Part shown: piece by piece, positions 1-12,732 of the stretch | Layout: the number at the start of each line of letters is the position of its first letter | Position numbering within the stretch: position 1 is the stretch's first letter | Source of the DNA: Mallotus nudiflorus | Taxonomy: Eukaryota > Streptophyta > Magnoliopsida > Malpighiales > Euphorbiaceae | Assembly (NCBI GenBank): GCA_947683625.1 | Contig: CANTUR010000535.1 | Coordinates: 124,001-188,000, forward strand | Reading direction: 5' to 3' | Length of the DNA stretch: 64,000 nucleotides | Program-made: the position numbers and the translations under genes | Notes under the pieces: generated by a model | Seen by the model: the letters and a program-made list of their open reading frames with translations, nothing else | Told to the model about the DNA's origin: nothing | Database searches by the model: none

Positions 1-1461
1 TATGCATCTTAATCTACTCATAGGTATTTTTAGTTTATTTTTCTGAGTTTATTTGATTTTTGGTTAATTATTGAATATTTTAATAACTAAAAATGAATTT
101 TTGTTAATTAATTATTTTAATTATGGATTTAATTAATTTAGTGTTATTATAGTATGTTGGTAATTATAATGTTGAGAAAATAATTTTTGAATATATTATA
201 TAATTTTTAGGAATATATTTTGTATTATGGGAATTTTGGAATTTTGGGTTAAATAAGTATTTTTGTTAAAAATATTATTTAATTATATGTTGTAGATAAT
301 TTTGGTATAAAATATGTGGTAAAATTATTTTTGTGATTTTATATAAATTTTTGAGGAATTAGTTAGTATTATGCCATTTTTTATTATATAGGTTAATTAT
401 GAGTTTTTGTTGAAATTGTGGTTAAATTATAAGTTTTAAATGATTTGAACTAATAATTGGTATTAAAATGATTTTTACAAATTATTTGCTATTTTCAACT
501 AATTAATATTAATTTTTGGAAATATAGGTTAATTATGGATTTTGTTAAAATTATAGTCAAATGTTATATTTTAAATGATTTTATGATTATATAGAGTATT
601 AAAATGATTTTTATAAGGTATTTGTAATTCTTAACCAATTACTATTAATTTTTTAACATTATATTCAAATATATATTATTTATTATTGTGGTGATAAAAA
701 TGGATTTTAAACTAATTTTATCATATAATTAAACTATTTAAGCAATTAAATGTGAATTTTATTATGTTATGTTGAATAATTGTAAAATTGAATCTTTATT
801 AATATTATATAATATTTGAGATTTTATTAGTTAAATTGTGATAATTTTAAAATATTATGTAAATAATAAGTGTATTTATTATTTTGAGACTAAATATGTA
901 TTTTATTATTTTTGTGATTTTAAATATTATTTGTAATTTATGTTAATTTAATTGTAAAATAGGGATTTTATTTCATTTATGAATTTTATTATCAAATATT
1001 ATTTAAATTAGACTTTTATGTTTTAGTTGGAAAATAAAGGTTTTAAATTATTTTAATGAATTTTTTATGATTTTTATTATTTTATTGTTTAATATTGTTG
1101 GTTGTGATTTGTGAACCTCGATTGAAAATTTATGGAGTTTAGGGTCCCAACCTAAGGTGTTGCTCTTTGTGATTTTAGAAGTATGTTTTCTGTGCAGGAT
1201 TGGTCCTGCTTTTGTAGGGAGATGTCCATTTTACAAAAGAGACTCTGTTGAAATTTTGGTAGATTTCTCGTAAAACGTGACAACCGATTCGAGTTTAGTT
1301 TTGAAATTTTTTATTGAGTCTGTCTATAGTAATCCTAGAAGTGTAAAAATTAGAAGTTTATTCTGATTGTTGTTATTATTTTATTTTTCTAACTGCACCG
1401 ATACCAAGGCCTATCGGATCAGGCCTGCTGAGTCTATCTCGTGGAGGACGAATCAATGAGT

Positions 1462-1463
<2 letters not shown>

Positions 1464-1501
<38 letters not shown>
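1464..1501. repeat. (AT)n microsatellite inside the LTR
   Basis: An uninterrupted TA/AT dinucleotide run of about 38 bases. A much longer TA run also occurs inside a related LTR at 36417-36506. Confidence 0.95.
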
Positions 1502-1504
<3 letters not shown>

Positions 1505-2148
1505 TTGCGCATGACTTAGGATTTTTCATTTTCATTATATGTTTTAAAAGTGATTTAATTTATAATATAATTTGGTATATTTTTTTGTTTATTTTTAGTA
1601 TATCTTGGAACATCTAGAGCTATTTTGATATATGCAAGTTATATAATTGAGTATATTTTTAGTATATTTCAAATTATATGTATGTTTTATCTTCGTTATA
1701 GACTTAGCATGTTTAGTATATTTTAGGTATAGTTTTAGTATATTTTTGATATATTTTGAAATAAATGCATGTTATACTATTGATCTATACTTAAATTATT
1801 TTTAAGTATAGTATTGGTTTGATTTTGGTATATTTCATGTTTGTTTTGACTTTATTTGACATATATATACTCGAAATATATTTGGTTTATTTTAGGTATA
1901 TTTCTAGTATATATATGGTTTATTTTATCATTACGACTGTCATTCTGCATTATTTATTTTCCCGCATGTATAATTTACTTTAAATGAAGTATATCAATAG
2001 AACATGCTACCAAGTGGGTAGCACTAGGACCGTGTATGTACCGGTGCTATTGCTTTAGGGTTGAGTGAGAATCATTTGTGGAATTATGATTTGATCGAGA
2101 ATGATATGATTGATTTGATTGAGATGTGATGTGATTGATGGTGTGATT

Positions 2149-2240
2149 GCTGAAGCTCAGTTGACCAAGTGTCTCGGTGCCAATGACACTGACAGTCAGA
2201 CTGCTGAAGCTCGGTTGACTTAGTGTCTTGGGGCTAGTCT
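2149..2240 (+). repeat. Tandem subrepeat within the LTR, two units of about 54 bp
   Basis: The block 'gctgaagctcagttgac' at 2149 recurs as 'gctgaagctcggttgac' at 2203. Each copy is followed by a 'agtgtct(c/t)gg' segment. Other LTRs of related families in this window carry their own subrepeats in the equivalent region (34133-34320 and 47001-47185). Confidence 0.8.
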
Positions 2241-2413
2241 ACTGTCCATAATGGAAGAAGAGAATTAATTTGAAATTAAGTGAGCCTGTATGGCTAGAGT
2301 GATATTATTGATTGAGGTTGCGATTAAATAGGATTTTATTTGATCCTTCAATAAAAATAAATATTTTTTGCATTTATTATATATATAAAGGCAGAGTTTG
2401 ACATTTGTGTGTA

Positions 2414-2446
<33 letters not shown>

Positions 2447-2515
2447 CGGGTGCCTAATTGTTATGGTTTAGATTGCATGTATATATATTATAATAATTCA
2501 CTTAGTGAGATCTGA

Positions 2516-2529
2516 CCCCCCCCCCCCCC
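2516..2529. repeat. Poly-C tract (14 bases)
   Basis: Fourteen consecutive C residues inside the LTR, just after the 'cacttagtgagatctga' block conserved among LTRs of this family. The length is prone to sequencing or assembly error. Confidence 0.9.
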
Positions 2530-2934
2530 TCAATTATTTTTTTTAGGAGATCTTATGTTGTCAGACCTTAGTAGTAGAGCTTTTTGCCAATGTTCTTTTG
2601 TCCCGTCTATTTTATATAAATGTATATTTTGAACTCTGATTTGTATTCTAGAAGCTGCAGTAGTAGTGTTATTGTATCAAAAGAGTATTATTTTATTTTT
2701 GATAATGTGTACCCAAAGTATTGTATGAATATTAATTTATTTATGAAAGGATATTGAGTATCTATTTTTGTATATCGATTCAAAAAAAATTAATTCAGTT
2801 GTACTTTTTATTTATTTGTTGCATTTTTTTATTTTCTAAGGTTTGTTATGAGTTCTGAATTTGAAAGAATTCTCGTTCCCTAGCGCCGGTCATGACTCCT
2901 AGTTTTGGGCCGTGACACTGGGGGGGTTTAAAAA

Positions 2935-5900
2935 GGTGTTGGTGGCTTACCAAAAGCCACCATAACAACCATAAGTTTAATAACATGGAATTGTCAAGGG
3001 CTTGGACAACCCCTGATGGTTCGAGCTCTTTGATAGCTTAACATACAATATAGTCCCTCTATTTATTTTCTGGAGATAAAAAAAATAAAAAAATTTATAT
3101 GAAAGGATAAGATAGAAATTACAGTTTGAAAATGCAGTTTTTATGTCGACCTTGAGGGGCTTTCTAAAGGTTTATGCTTGTACTGGAGAGATTTTGTTGA
3201 TATTAAAATTTTGTCTTCTTGTAAACATTGGATCCATGCAGATGTCTAAGGTAATATGGGATTTCTAGTTACTTTTGTTATGGAGAGGCTGCTCGCTTGG
3301 GTAAAGCAGATGTTTAGAGATAGATTACAACGTTGAATCTAGAAGAGAGTGTTGCTTGGCTTTATGTTGGTGATATTAGTTATGTTTTGGCTGACTATGA
3401 AAAGAGGGGTAATACGCCTTTGGGAAAACAAAGCGCAGAGTTTAGTGGGTTTGTTGAACATAATGCACTATTAGACATGGGTTTTAAAGGTTACCCTTAC
3501 ACTTGGTTAAATAAACAACAGAATGGTTCAAATATACAATGTCGACTTGATGGGGGTCTAAGCAATTCAAAATGGAGACTGACTTTTCCTTTGGTCAATG
3601 TTTTTCATGGTGACCTTATTGGGTCAGATCATTAACCAATAATCTTATTCTTCTAACAACAACATAGAAGAAGGAAGATATTTTGGTATGAGGCAAAATG
3701 GAATGAGATGGATGGTATTAATTAGGTAATGCATAATAGTTGGATCTTAAATGTTCAATATGAGGGTATTATAGGGAAACTCAATAATTATAGAAGAAAC
3801 TTACTGACTTAGGCTTAGTGTGATGAACAAAGGAATGCGAGAATCTACATCCAGCATATAAAAAGTGATATGGCAATTAATCAAGCTTAGTATCCTTTAT
3901 AAGAAACTTGTAAAATTCAAGCAAAATTATTATTAAAACTCAATAAAGCCTGGAAATTGAAAGAGATTTATTGGCAACAGAGGGCTAGAATGGATTGGTT
4001 TAAAGTAGGAGATTGCAATACCAAGTTTTTCACCTTACTGCAACTTAATATAGACACTGAAATGCAATATTGAAGATTAAAAATGAAAGAGGACTCTAGG
4101 TGGATGATGAATAGTGCATTCAAGCAATGATTATGAGGAATTTTAAATGATTATTCTCTCAAGAGGCTATTTAACATCTTTTAAGGCCCTTCGATGTTAA
4201 AGGAAGGTGGTAACAAATCAAATGAATGATAGGGTAATTAGGCCGATCACTTTGGAGGAGGTGAAGATAGCAAGCCTTTAGACTCGATAGTCACAAAAGC
4301 CCTGGGCCGAATGGTTTTCAAGGTACCTTTTATCAAACCCATTAAGACTCTATTCAATCTGATGCTTTTTCTTTTGTATCTAAATTTTAGAGTTCGAGGG
4401 TGTTGCATTCTCATATTAATAGAACATTTATAGTGTTAATTCCCAAAATCCCTAACCTTGAGGAAGTTTCCCATTTTAGACCCATAAGCCTATGTAACTT
4501 TCTTTACAAAATTCTTTTAAAAGTTATAGTTAATAGACTCAAACCCTTTTTGCACAATCTAGTTCACTAATCCCATGGTGCATTTATTGGGGGTAAACAG
4601 ATTTAAGACAACATTTTGATTACACACGAAATCTTGCATTCTCTTTAAACTTTAATGCTAAGAAACATGTGGGTTTGGCTCTAAAACTAAATATAGGAAA
4701 AGCCTATGATAAAGGTCATTAGGGTTTCTTGCAAAAAACTTTATTTAAAATGGGTTTTCATCCTTTATGGGTGGCCAAGATCATAAAATGCATCTTGTCA
4801 GTTCAATATGTTGTGTTAGCTAATGGAAATTAATCTGAATGGTTTAAGCCTTCTAGAGGTCTCAGGCAAGGGGATCCTTTATCCCCCTAGCTATATTTGT
4901 TCATAGCTAATTATCTCCCTAATATGTTTGATGATGCAGTCAGAAGGGGTAAATTAAGGAGTTTCAAAATTAATTCTTAATGCCCTATTATTAATTCTTG
5001 CTTGTTTGCTTATGACACCATTTTGTGCTAACCTCCAGGAAGCCTATAGATTAAATTTTATCTTAGAGCAATGCATGATCGCTATGGGCCATAAAATTAA
5101 TAGAAGGAAATCTAGCATTATTTTTAGTAGAAAGGTCCAGTAGGATCTTAGAAAGGGGATTGGAGAAATTTTTAGAATGAAGGAAATGGTTACAAGTGAT
5201 AAATATTTGGGATTGCCATCTGATTGGGGAAGGTCAAAAATCCAAGCCTCGAAGTTTTTTTTTAAATCGGATGAGGCAGAAAGCAAAATCCTAAAAATAT
5301 AAAACTCTTTGTTTTGGGGGCCGGGAAGTAATGATTAAATCAATTCTGACCACCATCCCAACTTATGCTTTCTCTTGCTTTAAATTTTCCAAAACCTTTG
5401 TTAGTGAAGCTTAAAATATATTGAATAATTTCTGGTAGAGGAATTGTGATGATGGGAAGGGCTTTAATTAGTGTATATGGGAGCATTTATCTAAATCAAA
5501 AGCAGTTAAGGAATGTGGATTTAGAGATTTACACTTGTTCATCATTTCCCTCTTGGGAAAAAATTTATGGAGGGTCTTAAACAATTCAACTTCTATTTTA
5601 TCAAAAAATTTTATTGGTAAATACTGTAAAGATGGGGACTTATGGAAGGAAAGGAAACCTAGTAGATCATCTTGGGGCTGGTATAGTTTTTAGGAAGGCC
5701 TAAAACTAATCAAGTTAGGTGTTAGGAAAAACATCAACACAGGTGTTGATACTTAGTTCTGGAATGATCTTTGGATTCCAAAATTGCCTTCTTTTAAAAT
5801 CCAATCCCTTTGACCTTCTAATACTAATATTCACATGGTCTCTGATGTCATTAATCCTCACACAAAGGCTTGGGAACTTAACCTTTTTTGTTCTTTTCTA

Positions 5901-7099
5901 TTTGATCATGAAGTAAAGTGTATTTCTAAAATTCCTTTGAGCAAATCCAAGAGGTAAGACATATGGATTTAGCATTTCAATCCCAAAGGTCACTATAATG
6001 TCAAATCAGGCTACCATTTCCTTGTTAATCAATATTTAGCTAAAGTTACAAGTGCCTCCACTTCTTTTTCAATAGATAAATGATTCTGGTATTCCATTTA
6101 GAGGAGAAAGGTTCCTTTTAAATTGTTTATTTTCTTTTAGAGGGCAATGACAGACTCTCTAGCCTACAACTAGTTATTATATCGGTGACACATGAATAGT
6201 TCTCCTTTGTGTCTGTTATATGATAGGAAAGTAGAATCTGGAGAACATTTTCTCTTCCTATGCCCAATAATAAAGAAAATATGGTTTTTATCCCTCTTGG
6301 AGTTCACTTCCGATGATAATGGCTTCCCTTCTGTTCAATTATAGTGGAAGGCTATGTATGAATCTTTCTATTCCTCTAATAATTCAGATTTGATTGATTT
6401 AATTGTATGAATTTGTTGGTATATTTGGAAGAATAGGATTGATAATATTTTTGTAGGTTTAACTTATTTGCCTAAGGATATGATGCCAAAAGCAGTTTTA
6501 TATTAGAATCAAATGAAGGACATCCCTACATCATATCAAAATCCTAAAAGAATTGTAGCTACCCATGTATAGCACTTTGTTTGGAATGTCCCTCCTCAAG
6601 TTTCTTAAAGTTTAACTCAAATACTAGCTACTAAAATAGCCTGGGTGTAGCTTCTATGGCCACTATCCTGCAAGATGAATTTGGCAGGTTACTAGATGGA
6701 TTTTATATTATTAGACCTTATACTTTTATGCTTATTGGTGAAGCCCTTGTAATGTTGGCTAGTGTTACTATTGTAAAGGCTAAAGGTTATAAGAAGGTCA
6801 TCTTCGAGACTGATTTGTTGTAATTGAATGAAGCAATTTGTCAGCCAGATAAAGGAATTCCATGGGAAATTGAGGCTTTTATCAATGATATATTAGAATT
6901 GATATGCAATGAGCAGTAATTTAGCTTTATTTATGTAAGTCGTATTGCCAATGTAGCTGTAAATTAGGTGACTAAAAATGCTAGTAACCTGATTCATAAT
7001 CCTGCTTAGGCAATTAATCCCCCTAAAGCCCTTGAAGTTATTATATTCTCTGAAGCTGTTAGGTTTTTAAGTTAATGAATTTCATTGTTAAAAAAAAAA
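2935..7099 (+). mobile_element. LINE (non-LTR retrotransposon), 5' part missing, heavily decayed
   Basis: Plant L1-type LINE in plus orientation. Recognisable in order are the start of the AP-endonuclease domain near 2980 (TWNCQGLG-like) and its later part at 3333-3635 (VGDIS..., GFKGYPYTW, RLDGGLSN, GSDH). Reverse transcriptase follows from about 4270 to 5300: SPGPNGF, HFRPISLCN, then RQGDPLSP near 4865, and FAYDT near 5007 where FADD is expected. A C-terminal RNase H-like part lies at about 6640-7075. The element ends in a ten-A tail at 7090-7099. Stops and frameshifts throughout make it non-functional. ORF1 is missing because the gypsy LTR adjoins at 2917; it may lie to the left of the window. 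Confidence 0.9.
3333..3635 (+). pseudogene. LINE endonuclease domain remnant
   Basis: This 100-codon open stretch keeps the middle and end of the LINE apurinic endonuclease: a VGD motif (residues 12-14), an FKGYPYTW-type motif near residues 51-58, RLDGGLSN (72-79) and the terminal GSDH (97-100) typical of the last catalytic block. The flanking frame is broken on both sides. It is the best preserved part of the LINE that ends at 7099 and is not a host gene. Confidence 0.85.
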
Positions 7100-8830
7100 G
7101 GCCCAAAGGCAGAAGCATAAATAAGATATAATATCCCTAAAACAAAATAAGAGCTTAAAGACTACCTAAACTTAAACTTTCCTTGAGGATGCCAAATAAA
7201 CATCCATTTGTTAGTCACTAAATGCAACTCAATCTAGACAAAATGACCCAAAGACTTTCACACTCGACTAAGGCACAACCTAAAGAGACCTAAGGAAATT
7301 AAAAAAGAAACAAAAATACATACCTAAATGATAAGGACCTACAAAAGGAAATTCTGCTAATTCTATCATACGCTACACAATTAGTCAAGAGAGGGGGTCA
7401 ATCCCACTCAAGAGCTCATCTATTACTTTCAATGTTATATCTTCCTAGTGCTTTTTAAATGTTAAATCTCTAGTCTCAAAGCAATTCTCCCCCTTTGTTT
7501 CTTTATTTCATCGTACTGTGCCTAACTTGACAAGGTTTTTAAGTTTAAACCTTCTAGACTTTAGCATATTATTTGCAGTAGGGTTGATCTTCGCTTTGCC
7601 TTCTTTGTGTTGGGCTAGGCCTAATAAGATCTCTTTTGTCAATGGGCTTATTTCCATTACTTTCTCTAGTCTAGCTCTTTTATTCTTTGGGCCTCTAACT
7701 CTAGACTATATATCTTGGTCTTATTCATCTTCCATTGTTGTTACCTCAACTTACAAGGTGTTACCAGAGCTTTCCTTAAAAACTTGTCTCATTATGTTTC
7801 CATTTTTAGCTAAAGCTTTTGTAGCCTTTCATGTGTCTACTTCTTTAGCTCTCACACAACTATTCGTTGAAGCTTCCTTAATTGTTAATGCCTTGAATCT
7901 TAGTAAGGTATTTCAAGCAACTTTTCCTGTATGTTCCTTTTTTCCTTTTCATCTGCTTTGTCACAATTGTTTGGATATGACCATTGTTGTTTTCTTCAAG
8001 CAGCATTTACTGTCTTTTATTACGTGTTAAATATTCTCCCTGGATTGATTTTAGCATGTGTCTAGCATCCTCATTCTAATAAAGGCTTATACCGTGCTAG
8101 TGTCTCTTCACCAATAAAGCTCTGATCTAAGGACTTTAGGCTTGATCATTATTTACTCTCTTGCTTTTTTGTTCCTTTGTTGTTGTTATGTAGCAGCTGG
8201 ACGTATTATGATCAAATAGCCCACAGAGGCAATAGATCGAAGGCAGCCTCTTGTATTGGAAAAACATCCATTGATTCTTCTACTCTCTTTTATTCATGAA
8301 ACCTTTTAGTAATGGAGTATTTAAGTCAACCACGACCTTTATCCTTATTATAGGTTCTTAATATTCATAAGTACACACTGCATTTTCAACTGAGATTAAT
8401 TTTGCAAATACATTATTTGTTATGCATTTCGCATTATCCACTATCCTTTGTTGCAACGAAAGACCATAAATGTGCATCTAGAAGCTTTTATGGCCAAACT
8501 TTAGTTCATCCATCGTTAGTTCTAATCTCTAGTCTTTCAACACCAATAAATTCCTATGGATTGCCTATGGTCTTTCATCCTAGACCCTTTGATTGTCCTT
8601 TTTAGACTCAAACTTGAAAAGAAATACATTATGGAATGGTAATTCCTTTACTGTAACTGGATTTGGAGCAGACCATACCTGTGAAATGACTTGGGATATA
8701 AAAGTTGAGGTGTATTTTCTAGTTGTAAAGACTTTCCCAACTAAGGTCTCTTTTTATCGATGAATGACTTTTTTTAGCGAGTCTAAGTGTTGGAGTGACA
8801 TAATGTGTTGGCTAACAGCCCTTCTCATTC
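7100..8830 (-). pseudogene. ORF1 remnant of a second LINE, minus strand
   Basis: Read on the minus strand from about 8800 down, conceptual translation gives the DUF4283-type ORF1 protein of plant LINEs. A 'LVGKVF' block lies near 8750, 'FLFKFE' near 8615 and a 'YKRLPSIYCLCG' segment at about 8240. The last corresponds to the CCHC-type knuckle preceded by the usual Y-x-R-L-P motif; compare YKRLPQFCFFCG in the LINE at 49279-49584. Several frame breaks are present. No endonuclease or RT follows. The 170-codon plus-strand frame at 7518-8030 is antisense to this remnant. The stretch 7100-7480 is probably the ORF1 tail but is too degraded to prove. Confidence 0.7.
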
Positions 8831-9308
8831 ACTTTGCTCTCTTATGATTTTTAAGTTGTACTAGGATGAGGTTTAAGGTTTGATGTCGTATATAAGCATA
8901 ATAGACTATTTTCTCTACTAGAGTTTGGAAGATCTAGAGAGCACTCCACATAATCAATATTAAATCATCCATTTTGCCAATTGGATTACTGACGTGGAAG
9001 ATAAGAATTCATACCATGTAACTTGATAAATGAACCACTTTTTTAATTGGATTATGCGGCAAAAATTTAGCCATAGGAATGTTGTTGTTGCTTCTTTTGT
9101 GTTGTATATAAGACTTGTTTCTTACTTTAGTCACGCATATTTGCACAAAACAATAAGATTGAGCAAACATCATTACCAAAATATGTCTATTGAATAGATA
9201 TAGGGAAATTTTTCATTTTTCTTGTTATATTATTGGTAGTTCTATGTTATTTATTTATTTTTTTTTTAAATTTGAATTATGAGTTTGTTTGTATGTTAGT
9301 TGGAAAAC
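8831..9308. other. Intergenic AT-rich sequence, no gene seen
   Basis: No frame of useful length and no recognisable domain in either orientation. Part may be the 5' leader of the minus-strand LINE ORF1 remnant. Confidence 0.6.
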
Positions 9309-9635
9309 TAAGGTGGAATATATAATTTCACTGAATTTTATTCAATTATTTTATATCATTTTTTGACTTTTATTTTATTTAATTTCACCTTTTAACTTTT
9401 ATTTTTCATCTATTTAACCTATATAATTTCTATTTTTTATTAGTATCACCTCGTAACCTTTATTTTTCATCTATTAAAACTCAATATGAGTTAAATATAC
9501 GTGTTTATTGGATATACAAAAATGGTTAAATAGGTAAAAAATAAAAGTTAAAAAATAAAATTAAATAAAATAAACATAAAAAAATGACTTAAAATAATTA
9601 AGTAAATTTTATGGTGAAATTGTATATTCGGCCTA
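9309..9635. mobile_element. Foldback / MITE-like element with about 110-bp inverted arms
   Basis: The segment 9309-9418 pairs with the reverse complement of 9525-9635 over almost its whole length. Shared blocks include 'ttattttatttaattt', 'tttaacttttattttt' and 'ctatttaac', and the outer ends are TAAGGTGGAATAT and TAGGCCGAATAT. The roughly 105-bp centre carries no frame. This is the structure of a non-autonomous foldback element. The ends do not show the standard Stowaway or Tourist termini and no clear target duplication is visible, so the superfamily is unassigned. Confidence 0.7.
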
Positions 9636-11727
9636 AAAGTAATATATTTATATATAATTCCATGGAATGTTGAGATTTGTGGATCCTTTAAGTGACTTTT
9701 GCGTGGTACCTAGATTTCAATTTCTTAAATTATGGAGAAATTTTTGAGATCAAAACCTCCCAATCAGTAAAATTAAGCGCCTCGTCACCCCATTTACACA
9801 AATAGGATCTCAAGAGAGGAGAGGCAGCCTAATAAAAATTCTTATCCTCTTAAAGTTTGATTGTAAAAATAATAGTAAAATATCAATAATAAATAATAAA
9901 GTGAAAATATACTAAAACACATTTAACATTGTATTCTAATTTTACATTCACCGTTAATATTTTTTAAAGTGTAAATATATTTTTATGATTTTAAAAATTA
10001 TATATTAAGTCTTTTTTATAAATAATGTCAATTCTCACAATTAATGAATTTTATGTTATTGACATATACAAAGAAAAATATTAGACAAAATTATATTTTT
10101 ACCTCTAATATTTACAGTAAAAAACAAATTTACATCTAAATAAAATTTTAAAAATATTATATAAATTCATTACATACTATTTTAAAAGAAAATAGAAATA
10201 TTTAAAAAACAAAACTCATCGCATATTATATAAAAAAAATTTTAATCACTGCCAAAATAAAAAAATTATTTATTTCTTTAGTGAAAGCCAAAAAAATATA
10301 AAGAAAAATTTTGGGCAGGGAAAAGATTAAATGCAGCATTTAGATGTGTTATAAAAAAAACTATTTTTAATTTCTTTATAAAAATTAATAAAAAAAGAAA
10401 AAAAAAACCTTCAAGGTTTATGGAAAAAAAAACCATTAAATTAATTTTACATTTTATTTATTCATTTATTTCAAAATTACAAAATTCAATTTAATTATTC
10501 AAAATATTATTTTTTTTTATTAACACAAAAACAAGAAACAGAAAAAAAAAAAAAAAGAAAAAATTTGATAACCTTCAGATTATGTTGTAATAATCATCAC
10601 AAGGTTCCAAAGGGAAGCGATTTTGGCGTATAAGATGCAAAACTGAAGGGAAAAAGAAGAGGAGCAGCAGCAACAGAAAAAACAGAGCAAAAAATGGCAT
10701 ATGATTCAGATTGAAAACTATTATTAAATTAAAAAACCATCACGAATTCAGGTTTTCTTGCGCATAATCCACATGCTCTTCGCCATTTTTTTCCTGTTTT
10801 GTAGTTTTTGCCGCTTCTTTTACTCTAATTTTACCCTTTTTTCTTTTCCCTGCAATCTCATACACCCGCCATTAGCTCGCTTCCCCGAGGCTGCTGGCTA
10901 GTAGCAGGAAGAAGAAGAGAATTCAAGTTTAGGGCTTTTAACTTTATTTCCTTTTTCTTTTTGGCCCTTGTGTTTTTTATATATTACTAAAAAGTCCTCA
11001 ATCTTGTTTTTATTTTAATTATTTGGCCTTTCTAACGATTGACAAAATAAGTGATAAAAATAAATTTTTATTCCTCTTTCCATCCAATAATTCTTTACTG
11101 TAAATTTAGTGATGTCATATTTCAGTCGATTCTCATGTGAAAAAAACTTTATAACTAAAGATTTCATGTTTAAATTTCATCATGTCAAATTTTTAAAATT
11201 AAGGTTAGTTACAAAGTACAGAAATTACTTTCATATTTCTACACATAAATCCTCAGCAGGTCAAATTTATTTCAGCTAGTACTGGTCAAGAAGTGCAAAA
11301 AGAAATTAATTTTATGTTTCAAATTTTCAATATAGTATAAAAACATCTCATAATTGAACTATAATATTTTTATATGCCTCTTTATTAATAGGAAACTTAT
11401 TTTATTTTTTATAAAATTGATTTATGTGGCTAAAATAAAAATTTACTCGCAATTAATTTTTTTCTAACAATTATAATAGTCCGTATATTAATATGTTAGC
11501 ACAAAAAAAAAAATATATACGAATCATCACACTCATCAAATACTAAAATCTAATTTGAACGTAAATTCCCAAAGGAATCTAGCAATTTAAGTTAGGAAGT
11601 AATTTTTAGTATTCCTAATGTGATTTGGTAAATACATAGCAATGTTGAATGGAGGTATTAATGAGTGTGAGTGAATAAGCCGAAACAGAGTCGGGTTATG
11701 ATAGCATATATGGCTTTACTTTACTGC
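9636..11727. other. Intergenic region upstream of the SAWADEE gene
   Basis: Very AT-rich with many A and T homopolymers. The stretch 10560-10930 is less AT-biased and contains GAAGAAGAAG and GCAGCAGCAA runs, possibly an untranslated exon or old leader, but no protein frame or splice structure supports that. No mobile element was recognised. Confidence 0.6.
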
Positions 11728-11739
11728 TATATATATAGA
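11728..11739 (+). promoter_or_regulatory. Candidate TATA box for the SAWADEE gene
   Basis: CTATATATATAG lies about 225 bases before the putative 5' splice donor at 11954. A second candidate, ATATATATATA, lies at 11842-11852. An RY-type CATGCATG motif occurs between them at 11773-11780. Which TATA box is used cannot be decided from sequence alone. Confidence 0.5.
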
Positions 11740-11953
11740 AGGGTTTTAGGGGACTCAAAGATGATTCTAACACATGCATGCGCAAACAATACTCACTTAA
11801 AATTCAATACAGGGCTCTGAACATCTCCTGCCTTCTTCATCATATATATATAGAAAGAAACAGCAGGAGAGGAGTGAGTGCATTACAAAGCACAAAAGAG
11901 GCCAAGGAAAGGGTGGAGATTGTTCTTGTGACAATTATCTCATAACGTCTGAG

Positions 11954-12684
11954 GTAAAGAAAAATTGTAAATGTTTTTCTAGTTGAAGATAATATTCTTT
12001 AAGATATGATAATAATGCATTTTCTGTCTATAAACATAAAATATAAGATAAAATTCATCCAACTTTCCAAATTTGATAATTTTTTATCTTAGTTTTAGGC
12101 AGAATATTAATGTTAGCAATTTTCTGAAAGAGTTTAATTAAGTTTTATTATTATTATTTATAATTTTTGAATAAGAATTATACGAGTTTTCGACTCTCAT
12201 GGCCATCATACTATAAATATTAGTGAAAGTTATTGTTAAGGGATGACTCCATTAATGTATAGTAAAAAAGTGTTTAATAAAGAGTACCTACCACAGTTTT
12301 TTTTTTTTTTTAATGTTATGCTCTCTGCCTTTGAAAATGGTAATTAAATTTTTTAACCATAAATGGTAATTAATTAATTAAAAGTTAATATATAATAAAT
12401 AAATAATTAGTCAAAAATAAAATAACTAATAAAAATTTTATCAACTGATTTAATTTATAATCAATGGAATATGGTAAAACTCCTCTTCAAAATTTAAAAA
12501 AAGAAAAAAAATAATAACCAAGAATTTCTAAGATTTTTTTACTTGTTTACCCCAGAAAGTTGAAGGGTAGAGGACCAACTGTTGCCACTTGTCATTGTTC
12601 TCTGACATATGACATGATATTATTTCACCCCATTTTTGTACTGATAGTGTTTTTTTTTTTTTTTTTTGGTATTTATCTTCACAG
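11954..12684 (+). other. Probable 5' UTR intron of the SAWADEE gene (731 bp)
   Basis: A good donor, GAG|GTAAAG, at 11954 and a T-rich tract ending in CTTCACAG at 12684 bound this stretch. It would join a leader exon to the short 48-base leader before the ATG at 12733. The intron interior is strongly AT-rich. The evidence is splice consensus only. Confidence 0.6.
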
Positions 12685-12732
12685 GAAGTACCCTCAAGAA
12701 TTCAATAATAATACCCAAGAATTGGATTTGCA

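Larger units (their letters stand above)
1..2917 (+). mobile_element. Long LTR of a Ty3/gypsy element (partial; left end outside window)
   Basis: The last 60 bases, ending in GTGACA, match the reverse complement of the LTR edge that starts at 45252 (shared blocks AGCGCCGGTCATG and GAAAGAATTC), so both belong to one gypsy LTR family. An internal part near 1230-1280 (gagactctgttgaaattttgg) also matches, inverted, the LTR at 34790-34830. There is no coding sequence. The LTR abuts LINE sequence at about 2920-2935, so this is the 3' LTR or a solo LTR of an element inserted in that LINE. Its other end and any target duplication lie outside the window. The stretch 1590-1930 is a low-complexity series of variants around 'tttagtatatttt'. 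Confidence 0.8.

Noticed and set aside
7518..8030. 170-codon hydrophobic frame, plus strand
   Set aside because: The opposite strand of the same region is a decayed LINE ORF1 with its knuckle. The frame is its antisense shadow.
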